The notes below the pieces were generated by a model. That model had not been told where the DNA came from. It did no database searches and was given only the letters and a program-made list of their open reading frames with translations. Positions 1 to 7,604 of a stretch of DNA of 29,794 nt are shown here, one piece after another. A program made the position numbers and the translations under genes. Source of the stretch: CAYJBP01 sp964368605 (GTDB lineage: Bacteria > Bacillota > Dehalobacteriia > UBA4068); the NCBI GenBank assembly GCA_964368605.1, contig CAYJBP010000018.1, forward strand, positions 1-29,794. Direction: 5' to 3'. Each line of letters starts with the position of its first letter. The stretch's first letter is position 1.

Positions 1-33
1 GAAATGTTTATCAGTAGTGAAGATGATGATTAA
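1..33 (+). CDS. 3' end of a small ORF paralogous to the next gene
   Basis: Only the last ten codons and the TAA are inside the window; they read E-M-F-I-S-S-E-D-D-D-stop. The complete small ORF immediately downstream ends E-M-F-I-G-S-E-D-D-D-C, so both belong to one family arranged in tandem, 23 bp apart. The reading frame is inferred from that match. The function is unknown. Confidence 0.6.
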   Translation, partial: EMFISSEDDD

Positions 34-56
34 TAAAGCTGTTTGAGGAGGTTTTT

Positions 57-266
57 ATGCCAGATTATAAAGCAATGTATTATCATTTAGCAGGTAGAAT
101 GGCAACTTCGATAGAGGTGTTGGAAACAACAGCCGAAATTTTGCAAGCGGCTACCACTTCTTTGCAGGCAACCAGTAGCTCTTTGCTTGATTTAACATCA
201 AAACTAAAACTAGCCCAACAAACCACCGAGGAAATGTTTATCGGTAGTGAAGATGATGATTGCTAA
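57..266 (+). CDS. Small acidic-tailed helical protein of unknown function
   Basis: The 69-residue product is not one I recognise. An ATG at 57 follows a strong GAGGAGG Shine-Dalgarno at 45-51, which supports real translation. The protein starts M-P-D-Y-K-A-M-Y-Y and then is almost entirely helix-forming: a Thr/Ser/Ala/Leu-rich stretch with hydrophobic residues every three or four positions, roughly residues 15-58, consistent with an amphipathic or coiled-coil helix. It ends in the acidic motif S-E-D-D-D followed by a terminal Cys. No signal peptide, membrane segment or metal motif is visible. The gene just upstream ends with nearly the same motif, so this is a tandem duplicate, and more copies may lie outside the window. 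A palindrome 12 bp after the stop is the likely terminator. A soluble adaptor or self-assembling helix is possible, but no function can be assigned. Confidence 0.65.
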   Translation: MPDYKAMYYHLAGRMATSIEVLETTAEILQAATTSLQATSSSLLDLTSKLKLAQQTTEEMFIGSEDDDC

Positions 267-278
267 ATCCTGAATTAT

Positions 279-316
279 ATACAAAACAGGCATGGCTAGC
301 CATGCCTGTTTTGTAT
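279..316. terminator. 38-bp perfect palindrome, bidirectional terminator
   Basis: Every base of this 38-bp segment pairs with its mirror position; the RNA would be a 17-bp stem with a CTAG loop. Each arm contains a run of four A or four T near its outer end, so a transcript from either side ends the hairpin in a U-rich strand. It lies between the small ORF (ends 266) and the convergent receptor gene (ends 379), as expected for a shared terminator. Confidence 0.75.
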
Positions 317-378
317 GTAAAAAATCTAAACATTAAATTAAAGCTTTTCTAAAAAATTATTGTTCCAAAAACTACACT

Positions 379-1443
379 TTATGCTAAACCTAATAATTGA
401 TCAAGCTGGTCATCGGTTAATTGCCAATGATAGAATAATTGATAAAAATCGATAGCTTCTTGGCGAATATCAATTTCGTATAAATCGGGATAAAGTAATT
501 CGCTTAGCCAATAAACCCCGATTAGACGATTAGGTGCCGAAGGGCGATCGAACCAGCTAAATGGGTATTTGGGTATAGGATAAACCTGCTGCTTGCTAAT
601 GGCTGCCACCTGCTGATAATTGGGGTTGGCCAAAAATTCTTCAGTGGCATTTAATGCCGAAAAGCCTTCGCTTGGCTCGCCATTTAAGATGATAAAATCG
701 GGGTTCCAGCCGATAATTTGCTCGCTGCTAATATCCATGCGTGTTGTAAAATCGCCTTCAATTTGGGCAACATTAGCAGCCTGAACCAATTCCAATAGTT
801 CGGCATGAGGCGAACCGGCCGGCGCTGTTTCTAAATTTTCACGACCATTGCCGTAATAAATAGTAGCCCGATCTTGCTCGGCAATATCAATTTGCTGAAT
901 AAAATCTTCTACATTTTGAGCATAGTTGGCCAAGGCATTAGCACGTTCGGTTAAGCCAAAAGCTTCACCGGCCAATTGATAGGCGGCAGCAGTTTGATTA
1001 AAAGTGCTATCAAACATTAAGCAGGGGATACCTGTTTGCTCTTCAATGGCTTCTACCTGCTCGATAGCTGCTTGATCGGTATAGCCATAACTAATCAATA
1101 TATCAGGGGCTGCCAAAATTAAAGCCTCGGCATTTAAAGAGTTGCTTTGGCCAAATACCGGTAAATCCAAATACTCCGGCAAAATGAATTCGGCTTCTTG
1201 CTCGGAAAAGTCATAATTATAACCGGTCAAAAGCTGCGGGTTTAAAGTGTATAAAAAAATAGTTCCGCCACTGCTTAAAGAAAATGACTTGTTAATCTCT
1301 AAAGGAATAGCAACTTCACGGCCGGCCATATCGGTAATCAAACGGGTATCTTGAGGTGTAGTAGTTTCCTCATTTTGGCAGGCGCTAAGGCCTAAAACAA
1401 AGCAAAAAACAAAAATAATACTCAGTGCTTTTTTAATTTTCAT
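379..1443 (-). CDS. ABC transporter substrate-binding lipoprotein (iron/cobalamin-type)
   Basis: The 354-residue product is the extracellular receptor of a metal-complex ABC importer. Residues 1-22 are a lipoprotein signal: two basic patches, a hydrophobic core and the lipobox L-S-A-C with Cys22 as the lipidation site. After a short linker comes I-T-D-M-A-G-R-E-V-x-I-P, the usual entry strand of the FepB/BtuF/FhuD-type helical-backbone fold. The segment A-G-S-P-H-A-E-L-L-E-L-V-Q-A-A-N-V-A resembles the second-lobe signature of the family. Length is normal. An AGGAG site precedes the ATG. It is transcribed away from the permease/ATPase genes that almost certainly complete the transporter. The ligand (siderophore, haem, corrinoid or another chelate) cannot be read from the sequence. 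Confidence 0.85.
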   Translation of the reverse strand: MKIKKALSIIFVFCFVLGLSACQNEETTTPQDTRLITDMAGREVAIPLEINKSFSLSSGGTIFLYTLNPQLLTGYNYDFSEQEAEFILPEYLDLPVFGQSNSLNAEALILAAPDILISYGYTDQAAIEQVEAIEEQTGIPCLMFDSTFNQTAAAYQLAGEAFGLTERANALANYAQNVEDFIQQIDIAEQDRATIYYGNGRENLETAPAGSPHAELLELVQAANVAQIEGDFTTRMDISSEQIIGWNPDFIILNGEPSEGFSALNATEEFLANPNYQQVAAISKQQVYPIPKYPFSWFDRPSAPNRLIGVYWLSELLYPDLYEIDIRQEAIDFYQLFYHWQLTDDQLDQLLGLA

Positions 1444-1475
1444 AATTCATCTCCTAAAATTTATTAGCGATTTAC

Positions 1476-1504
1476 ATTCTAATACAACTCGTCTAAAAAG
1501 TCAA
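1476..1504 (-). promoter_or_regulatory. Sigma-A promoter of the substrate-binding protein gene
   Basis: On the minus strand, TTGACT (1499-1504) and TAGAAT (1476-1481) are separated by 17 bp, about 30 bp upstream of the start codon. Confidence 0.75.
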
Positions 1505-1627
1505 TAAATTTTTTTTGATTAAAATAATATTCCTTTAAAAAAGCAGACAAAAGGGGTTAGGAGCAAATATTAAAAGTTTTTTTGCTTCTTTTTTCTCAAA
1601 AAAAGAAGGGTGTTAAACAAAGATATC

Positions 1628-1656
1628 TTGACAAAACGATAAAAATAATCTAAACT
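1628..1656 (+). promoter_or_regulatory. Sigma-A promoter of the permease operon
   Basis: TTGACA (1628-1633), 17-bp spacer, TAAACT (1651-1656). The predicted transcription start is about 20 bp before the permease ATG. It is divergent from the receptor promoter, with about 120 bp of very AT-rich DNA between them. I saw no convincing Fur- or DtxR-type box there. Confidence 0.65.
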
Positions 1657-1685
1657 AATAATAAAAAATAGATACGGAATTGTAT

Positions 1686-2696
1686 ATGAATAATACTCGC
1701 CTCAAAGATAGTAATCCTAAAAATCTTTATATAGTAGCAATTTTGATTACTTTAAGCTTAATCCTGCCGATTATCTCGCTGGGTATGGGTTTTGTTGGTA
1801 TAAATTTAAGCGATATCTGGGCATATTTTAGCCAAAATGGCGCCGACTCCGACCCAAATCTGCCAATTGTACTTTTTAATATTCGCTTGCCCCGCATCTT
1901 AGCCGCCTGGTTAATCGGTTTTGGCCTGGCTTTGGCCGGTTCTGCCTATCAAGCTGCCTTCCGCAATCCCCTTGTTTCGGACAATATTATTGGCGTTTCG
2001 CATGGCGCATCTTTAGGCGCAGCCTTGGCCATGATTTTGGGGCTTAATTCCTGGCTAGTCCAAATTATGGCTTTTGCTTTTGGGATTATGGTGGTGGGCA
2101 TAGCCTATTTTATCGGTAATCGCGCCCGCTTTGGTCGGGAAATTAGCCTAATATTGGCCGGTTCTATGCTTTCTGCCCTGGCAGCGGCCTTAATTAACAT
2201 GATAAAATATATAGCCGACCCCAATGATACTTTGCCGGCTATAACCTATTGGATGATGGGTAGCCTGGCCAAAGTGGATATGGCTGCTTTGTTGTTTAGT
2301 GCCGTGCCGATTTTGATAGGAGCTGTAGTAATATTTATTCTGCGCTGGGATTTAAATATTTTAACTTTAGGCGATGAGCAGGCAGCCTCTATTGGTATTA
2401 ACCCTGCTAAAAGCCGCTTTTTGGCCGTTATGGCCGCCACAGTAATTTGCTCGGCTGCCGTTTGCTTAGCCGGCCAAATTGGCTGGGTGGGCTTGATGAT
2501 ACCCCATTTGGCCAGGGTAATTATTGGTGCCGACCATCGTAAAATGTTGCCGGTTGCGGCTTTAATGGGGGCTTGCTTCCTTTTAATTATGGATAATTTG
2601 GCTCGCTCTTTTACGGTAATGGAAATCCCAATCGGTGCTTTAACGGCCATTTTTGGGGCGCCGTTTTTTGTAATTCTTTTAACAAGGCGGAATTAA
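1686..2696 (+). CDS. ABC transporter permease, FecCD family
   Basis: This 336-residue polytopic membrane protein is the channel subunit of an iron-siderophore/cobalamin-type importer. FecCD signatures are clear: near residue 90 the G-x-A-Y-Q-A-A-F-R-N-P-L-V segment followed by I-G-V-S-H-G-A-S-L-G-A, and near the C-terminus G-W-V-G-L-M-I-P-H-L-A-R, the cytoplasmic loop that docks the ATPase. Around nine or ten hydrophobic helices are visible. A TTG six bases upstream is also in frame, but the only Shine-Dalgarno-like GGA (1676-1678) is properly spaced for the ATG at 1686, so I use that. The ATPase gene starts one base after the stop. A single permease gene implies a homodimer. Confidence 0.88.
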   Translation: MNNTRLKDSNPKNLYIVAILITLSLILPIISLGMGFVGINLSDIWAYFSQNGADSDPNLPIVLFNIRLPRILAAWLIGFGLALAGSAYQAAFRNPLVSDNIIGVSHGASLGAALAMILGLNSWLVQIMAFAFGIMVVGIAYFIGNRARFGREISLILAGSMLSALAAALINMIKYIADPNDTLPAITYWMMGSLAKVDMAALLFSAVPILIGAVVIFILRWDLNILTLGDEQAASIGINPAKSRFLAVMAATVICSAAVCLAGQIGWVGLMIPHLARVIIGADHRKMLPVAALMGACFLLIMDNLARSFTVMEIPIGALTAIFGAPFFVILLTRRN

Positions 2697-2697
2697 T

Positions 2698-3480
2698 ATG
2701 GACTTAAATTTACAGGTAAAAAACTTATCAGGCGGATATTTAGGTAAGGATATTGTTCAAGATATCAGTTTTGAAATTCAAGCAGGGGATATTTTATGTT
2801 TGCTAGGGCCAAATGGTTGCGGCAAATCGACATTACTTAAGTTAATTTTGGCTATTTTACCATTAAGTGCAGGGCAAGTGCTATGCCGTGCCGAAAATAT
2901 TAAACAGATGAATCGCAAAAAAATGGCTCGTATTTTTTCTTATATACCTCAAAATGATAATAATAGTTTTAATTATACAGTTTTAGAAATGGTGTTGATG
3001 GCAAGAAGCGGCCAGCTAAACAGCCTAAGTGGTTTAAAACAAAAGGATTATGATTTGGCTAATCAGGCTTTAGCGCAGCTAAAAATCGAACATTTAGCCA
3101 ATGATGATTATAATCGGCTTTCCGGTGGGCAAAGGCAATTGGTGTTAATTGCCAGGGCGCTTTGCCAGCAAACCTGCATTTTGATAATGGATGAACCCAC
3201 CGCCAACCTGGATTTTGCCAATCAAAGATTAATTAATGAGGCCATTATGTTACTGGCCAAAAAAGGTAAAATGGTTATTATTAGCAGCCATAGCCCCGAG
3301 CAGCCTTTTTTGCTAAATGGCAAAGTTTTATTGCTTAATCAGGGGCAAATGCTGGGCTTTGGCAGCCCGGATCAGGTATTGACCAATCAAGCCCTATCAC
3401 AAGTTTTTGATTTGGCGATGGAGGTTATGACGGTTACTGATAGTAAAGAACAAGAACATAAAATTTGCCTAAGTATTTAA
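2698..3480 (+). CDS. ABC transporter ATP-binding protein, FepC/BtuD type
   Basis: The 260-residue ATPase powers the importer. It has the Walker A motif G-P-N-G-C-G-K-S-T at residues 37-45, a Q-loop in Y-I-P-Q-N, the signature L-S-G-G-Q-R-Q near residue 141, Walker B L-I-M-D-E-P near residue 162, a D-loop N-L-D-F and the switch His in S-S-H-S. Length and motif order are those of siderophore/cobalamin ATPases. A Shine-Dalgarno-like AAGGCGG (2684-2690) precedes the ATG and lies inside the end of the permease gene, so the two are translationally linked. All catalytic elements are intact. Confidence 0.9.
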   Translation: MDLNLQVKNLSGGYLGKDIVQDISFEIQAGDILCLLGPNGCGKSTLLKLILAILPLSAGQVLCRAENIKQMNRKKMARIFSYIPQNDNNSFNYTVLEMVLMARSGQLNSLSGLKQKDYDLANQALAQLKIEHLANDDYNRLSGGQRQLVLIARALCQQTCILIMDEPTANLDFANQRLINEAIMLLAKKGKMVIISSHSPEQPFLLNGKVLLLNQGQMLGFGSPDQVLTNQALSQVFDLAMEVMTVTDSKEQEHKICLSI

Positions 3481-3489
3481 GGAGTAAAT

Positions 3490-4236
3490 ATGTGGACTTT
3501 ATACGACACTTTAATTGAGCAAATCGACCCTAATATTAGGATTAAGGATGCGGCTAAAGGCGGCTGGCGAGCAATGGTTAGTACCGAAAATAGCATTGGG
3601 CTTTGCTCTTTGCTGTTAAACAACTATCAGCCGGATACTAATGTTGAATCTTTGGCTAAATATCATGGCCTATATTTAAAAGACGTAGCTAAACTGGTAA
3701 AAAGCTGGGATAATATAGAGGCGGCTATTGGTATGGCGGCCATTAATGCCTATTTTAATCAACCCGAAAAATTAAAAGCCCAAGGGGCTCAACTGTTTTT
3801 GGGCAAAGAAGATGGCGGCGATATTTTTAAAAATCTTTATAATGAATGCATGTCTAAAAAAGTAGCTACTATCGGACACTTTAATTCGGTGCGTGATTTA
3901 TATGAAGATATTTGCGACTTAACTATTATCGAGCAAGATCCACGCCCCGGGGATTTACCGGCTATTGCCGCCGAATATGTTTTGGCTGATATGGATTATG
4001 TGTTTATCACCGGCATGACTATCACCAATAAAACCTTGCCTCGGCTTTTGCAGTTGTCCGCAAAAGCCAAAGTTGTTTTAACAGGACCAAGTGTACCATT
4101 AACACCTCTTTTAGCCGATTTTGGTGTTGATATAATCTCCGGCTTTGCCATCTATGATATTTTGGGGGCAGCTAATGCTATTTTAGATAATCAAGGTGAG
4201 CAAATCTATAATACCGGTTATAAAGTTTTATTATAA
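3490..4236 (+). CDS. DUF4213/DUF364-type putative metal-chelation protein
   Basis: The 248-residue soluble protein matches what I know of proteins with an N-terminal DUF4213 part and a C-terminal DUF364 Rossmann-like part, a family proposed to chelate heavy metals. In the N-terminal half, G-x-x-G-M-A-A-I-N-A-Y-F is the typical DUF4213 end. In the second half, V-A-T-I-G-H-F begins the Rossmann-like strand, followed by an E-Q-D-P-R-P-G-D-L-P segment and late V-L-T-G-P-S-V-P-L-T-P. These are family features recalled from memory. Its AAGGAG site overlaps the stop of the ATPase gene, so it is the last cistron of the importer operon and probably handles the metal or chelate after uptake. No membrane segment is present. 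Confidence 0.8.
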   Translation: MWTLYDTLIEQIDPNIRIKDAAKGGWRAMVSTENSIGLCSLLLNNYQPDTNVESLAKYHGLYLKDVAKLVKSWDNIEAAIGMAAINAYFNQPEKLKAQGAQLFLGKEDGGDIFKNLYNECMSKKVATIGHFNSVRDLYEDICDLTIIEQDPRPGDLPAIAAEYVLADMDYVFITGMTITNKTLPRLLQLSAKAKVVLTGPSVPLTPLLADFGVDIISGFAIYDILGAANAILDNQGEQIYNTGYKVLL

Positions 4237-4328
4237 AATCTAATTATTGTCTATTTTGTGCAAATATTCGGTTTTGACCAATATTGCCGAAAATAGCAGT
4301 TAAAATACATAAAACTATCGATGTTTGA

Positions 4329-4357
4329 TTGACTTTTTAGGCGAATTATGGTACATT
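4329..4357 (+). promoter_or_regulatory. Sigma-A promoter of the channel gene
   Basis: TTGACT (4329-4334), 17-bp spacer, TACATT (4352-4357), with a strong AAAGGAGG ribosome site at 4376-4383 just before the ATG. Confidence 0.6.
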
Positions 4358-4389
4358 TAAAAGAAAGAACCATTTAAAGGAGGTTTACT

Positions 4390-6249
4390 ATGAAAACTAG
4401 CTGGAAGGATATTTTGCGCTATAGGTTTGATAATATGATGGCCAAGGGCGCAGTTGCTTTAGTTGGGATTTTATTTTTGGCAACAGCCATAGTAATTGTA
4501 ATAACCGGCATAATCTCTTTTGCCCTAGGTGCAGGCACGGCTGCCGGTAGCGTGGGGGAAAATATTTGGCTTAGCATTATGCATGTAATCGACCCCGGCA
4601 CAATCACTGCTGCGGCCACAGATGATATTTCGTTTATTGTCTTGATGTCTATTGTTACGTTATGTGGTATTTTTATTACAAGCATCTTAATCGGTATTAT
4701 CACCACCGGATTTGAGGAAAAGCTAAGCGCTTTAAAAAAGGGTAATTCGCGGGTTATCGAGGATGATCACACCTTAATTCTGGGCTTTAATGATAGTATC
4801 TTTACCATTATCAGCGAGCTGGTCGAGGCCAATGCAAATCGTAAAGATGCTTGTATTGTGATTTTGGACGAGCTGGATATGGAATCGATGGAAGAGGCTT
4901 TATCCAAGCAGGATATTGATTTTCAAAATACGCGGATTATTTGCCGTAGCGGTTCGGTATCCGATATTTATATGTTGCAGCGTTGTTCTATTGAATCTTG
5001 TCGTTCGGTTATCATCAATGTTGCCGATGATTTTTTGATTACCAAAACAATTTTAGCTATCAATAATTACTTTTTAAACAGTGACCAAGAAATTAAGGCC
5101 CATGTTGTGGCCACGGTAAGCGATGCTGCCAATTATGAAGTTATTAATATTGCCGGCGGCAAAAATGTGGAATTGGTGCTGGTAGAGGATACTATCTCGC
5201 GTATTATTGCCCAAACTTGCCGTCAGCCCGGGCTTTCGAATGTGCTAATCGATTTATTTGATTATAGCGGTGATGAGTTTTATTTTGAGAATTTCCCGGA
5301 ATTGGCCGGCCATAAGTTTGCCGATGTTTTACATTATTTTGAAAAGGCCATTGTTTTTGGTTATAAGCGTGGCGATGATATTTGCCTTAACCCGGCTAAA
5401 GATACTATACTTAATGCCGATGATATGATGATTTTATTGGTAGAGGACGATGGTATGGCCAAGCCGCAAATCAAAAAGCCGGAATTGGGCAATTTGCAGC
5501 CTTTGTTAAATGATTGCGGATCGAAGAAAGAAACAGAAAATATTCTGATTTTGGGCATTAATAGCATGCTCGAGCGTATTTTATTAGAGCTGGATAATTA
5601 TTTTGAGCCGGGCATTGAGATTTATATTGCCGAAGAGCAGATCCCGGAAGATTATTTTAGTTTTAGTGATCAATTGCAGAATATTAAATTGGATATTATC
5701 GAATGTGATATTAATTTGCGGGCCAATTTGGATAATTTATTGGCCAAAGATATTCGCCATGTATTGGTTTTAAGCAGCGATGGATATGATACTGAAACAT
5801 CCGATTCGATGACATTGCTTAAATTGATTCATCTGCGTGATATTGCCCAAAAGCAACAAAAGGTTTTCAATATTACCAGCGAGATGAAGAATATTGTCAA
5901 TCAAAAATTAGCCCAAATCGCCAGGGTAAACGACCTGGTTGTCGGCAGCAATATTATCAACTTGATTTTAACCCAAATTTCGGAAAATCGTGATTTGGCC
6001 AGTGTATTCAGAGAAATTTTGCAGGCCGATGGCTCGGAAATTTATTTAAGAAGAGCCGAGAATTATGTAAAGCTGGGGCAGGAAATTGATTTTTATCAAG
6101 TTACGGAAATTGTTAAAGATCGTAATGAGATTGCTGTTGGCTATAAAAAACAGGCTGAGGATAGTTTTGAGATTATCACAAATCCGATCAAATCCGATAA
6201 AATTATCTTTGAAGATGGCGATTGCATTGTAGTTTTTGCCGAAGATTAA
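4390..6249 (+). CDS. CASTOR/POLLUX-like ion channel with two RCK/TrkA-N-like halves
   Basis: The 619-residue protein has two N-terminal membrane helices (about residues 19-46 and 77-105) around a short re-entrant segment (about 58-72), then two cytoplasmic nucleotide-binding-like halves. The first half opens with H-T-L-I-L-G-F-N-D near residue 128 and the second with N-I-L-I-L-G-I-N near residue 385; each resembles the first strand and loop of a TrkA-N fold, although neither has a complete G-x-G-x-x-G. This layout matches the CASTOR/POLLUX group of cation channels. The pore loop reads I-D-P-G-T-I and lacks the T-V-G-Y-G potassium filter, so potassium selectivity should not be assumed. The gene appears monocistronic, with its own promoter upstream and a strong hairpin downstream. 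Confidence 0.75.
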   Translation: MKTSWKDILRYRFDNMMAKGAVALVGILFLATAIVIVITGIISFALGAGTAAGSVGENIWLSIMHVIDPGTITAAATDDISFIVLMSIVTLCGIFITSILIGIITTGFEEKLSALKKGNSRVIEDDHTLILGFNDSIFTIISELVEANANRKDACIVILDELDMESMEEALSKQDIDFQNTRIICRSGSVSDIYMLQRCSIESCRSVIINVADDFLITKTILAINNYFLNSDQEIKAHVVATVSDAANYEVINIAGGKNVELVLVEDTISRIIAQTCRQPGLSNVLIDLFDYSGDEFYFENFPELAGHKFADVLHYFEKAIVFGYKRGDDICLNPAKDTILNADDMMILLVEDDGMAKPQIKKPELGNLQPLLNDCGSKKETENILILGINSMLERILLELDNYFEPGIEIYIAEEQIPEDYFSFSDQLQNIKLDIIECDINLRANLDNLLAKDIRHVLVLSSDGYDTETSDSMTLLKLIHLRDIAQKQQKVFNITSEMKNIVNQKLAQIARVNDLVVGSNIINLILTQISENRDLASVFREILQADGSEIYLRRAENYVKLGQEIDFYQVTEIVKDRNEIAVGYKKQAEDSFEIITNPIKSDKIIFEDGDCIVVFAED

Positions 6250-6281
6250 GCATTAATCATGCTGATTAAAGTATAATCGAT

Positions 6282-6314
6282 TAGCCGCCTACCCCTGTTT
6301 AGGGGTGGCGGCTA
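6282..6314 (+). terminator. GC-rich hairpin after the channel gene
   Basis: Eight base pairs (TAGCCGCC/GGCGGCTA), a one-base bulge, six more pairs and a GTTT loop. It lies 32 bp after the stop. The following sequence has only four T in a row, so termination may be weak. Confidence 0.5.
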
Positions 6315-6405
6315 GCTAGCGCTTTTATAAATCCATATTGTTTAGGTTAAAATAATAAGAACTTTGCTTTTTGTAAAAATTAAAAGTAAAAATTTTTAGA
6401 ATATA

Positions 6406-6441
6406 GAGGGGTGTCGCAAAGACGATACCCTTTGGTTTTTT
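6406..6441 (+). terminator. Intrinsic terminator or attenuator before the AEC transporter
   Basis: GGGTGTCG and CGATACCC form an 8-bp stem (one G-U pair) with a CAAAGA loop, extended by three weaker outer pairs. A T6 run follows at 6436-6441. No promoter is evident between it and the transporter start at 6483, so it may terminate the channel transcript or attenuate the transporter. Confidence 0.6.
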
Positions 6442-6482
6442 ACCTTTAAGATAGCAGTGGGTAATTTTAGGGGAGAGTATTA

Positions 6483-7448
6483 ATGGAGTTTAGCTTGGTT
6501 TTAAATGGAATTTTTAGTCTCTTTGCCTTGATGCTGGTTGGCTTAGTGGCTTGTAAAATTAATTGGCTGCCTTTAGAATCGGCCAATTTTCTTTCTAAGA
6601 TTTTAATTAATATTGCCACGCCCAGCTTTATTATTGCCTCGATGAATGAGCAAACTTATGATCCCAATATCCTGGCCTCCTTGGCGCAGGTTTTATTGAT
6701 TTATTTGGCCTTGCTGCTTTTTTCGCGTTTGGTTTCGGGTATTTACTTAAAAAAAGTGCAGATTGATAGTGAAGATAGAGGAATTTATCATAATTTTTTA
6801 ATTTTCACCAATAATGGCTTTATGGGCTTGCCTTTGGCCTATGCTTTTTTTGGGGCCGAGGGGCTTTTTTATGCGGTTTGGATAAATATTGTGATGAATT
6901 TTTTCCTATACACAATTGGCACTTATTATGGCTCTAAATTAGATGATGGGGCCTCTATATTAGGGCCTAATCTTAAAAATCAGCTTAAAAAGATTTTAAA
7001 TATGCCCTTTTTTGCGGCTTGTATCGGCTGCGTATTATATTTTGGGCAATTGGATTTAAGCCAGGTTCTGGCCGACTCTTTTAATCACTTAGGCGGGATG
7101 ATGACTCCTTTAGCCATGCTTATTTTTGGCATGCAGTTAGCGCAAAGCAATCCGCTAAAATTGTTTACAGATCGTAAATTATTGTTGATGTCGCTACTGC
7201 GTTTGGTTTTGATCCCCGGCATTGCCTTTGGCGTTTTATGGATATTGCAGGTGCCGCCTCTTCTTACTTGTATCATCACCTTAATTGCCTGCTTGCCTTG
7301 CGCTACTATGCCGGTAACTTTGGCGCAATTAGCCGGCGGTAATGCTAAATTAGCGGCAGAAGGGGTATTGGTTTCGGTGATTTTTTCGATAATTACCTTG
7401 CCCATATTCGGTTATTTGTTTAGCTTGCTTTTAACCACGAGCCCATAA
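6483..7448 (+). CDS. AEC-family (auxin efflux carrier-like) transporter
   Basis: The 321-residue integral membrane protein resembles AEC-family permeases, which in bacteria export or exchange small organic acids such as malate. About ten hydrophobic helices form two similar halves. Family-typical elements are the N-terminal L-S-K-I-L-I-N-I-A-T-P-S-F-I, the N-N-G-F-M-G-L-P-L segment near residue 113, and a late C-L-P-C-A-T-M-P-V-T segment in the second half. Start is supported by AGGGGAG (6469-6475), seven bases before the ATG. It stands alone, with a terminator-like hairpin upstream. The substrate is not predictable here. Confidence 0.85.
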   Translation: MEFSLVLNGIFSLFALMLVGLVACKINWLPLESANFLSKILINIATPSFIIASMNEQTYDPNILASLAQVLLIYLALLLFSRLVSGIYLKKVQIDSEDRGIYHNFLIFTNNGFMGLPLAYAFFGAEGLFYAVWINIVMNFFLYTIGTYYGSKLDDGASILGPNLKNQLKKILNMPFFAACIGCVLYFGQLDLSQVLADSFNHLGGMMTPLAMLIFGMQLAQSNPLKLFTDRKLLLMSLLRLVLIPGIAFGVLWILQVPPLLTCIITLIACLPCATMPVTLAQLAGGNAKLAAEGVLVSVIFSIITLPIFGYLFSLLLTTSP

Positions 7449-7526
7449 TTTAAAGCCGGCAAACCGGGATAAAAATGGCTGCGGATTATGGTTTGTTGTT
7501 AAGGGCTGATATAAGTTGATTTAGAT

Positions 7527-7551
7527 AATGCAAGGCCAAGCGCCGGGCATT
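7527..7551 (+). other. Imperfect hairpin upstream of the orphan pilin
   Basis: AATGC/GCATT enclose a 2x2 internal loop and GGC/GCC pairs, followed after AAAATGA by T6. It could be a weak terminator for the preceding transporter. No good promoter for the pilin is visible between 7449 and 7604. Confidence 0.3.
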
Positions 7552-7604
7552 AAAATGATTTTTTAAAGCAGTTAAAATATATGCTAAAGGCAGGATTGAT
7601 TAAA

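Noticed and set aside
1444..1685. Possible Fur or DtxR box between the divergent importer genes
   Set aside because: AT-rich half-site-like strings occur but no symmetrical 15-19 bp match could be defended.
1680..1685. TTG at 1680 as start of the permease
   Set aside because: The only ribosome-like GGA is one base upstream of it, whereas its spacing to the ATG at 1686 is normal.
2246..2650. 134-codon ORF on the minus strand inside the permease gene
   Set aside because: It is antisense to a clear FecCD permease, has a low-complexity Ala/Ile/Lys composition and no ribosome site; it arises from the codon bias of the real gene.
7449..7604. G-C-A-A-A-C-C string before the orphan pilin, considered as a c-di-GMP riboswitch
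   Set aside because: The other conserved parts of the c-di-GMP-I aptamer are absent; the string is part of a short CCGG/CCGG hairpin.
7581..7604. ATG at 7581 as start of the orphan pilin
   Set aside because: It lacks a ribosome site and would give an unusually long leader; the ATG at 7605 has AGGA at good spacing.
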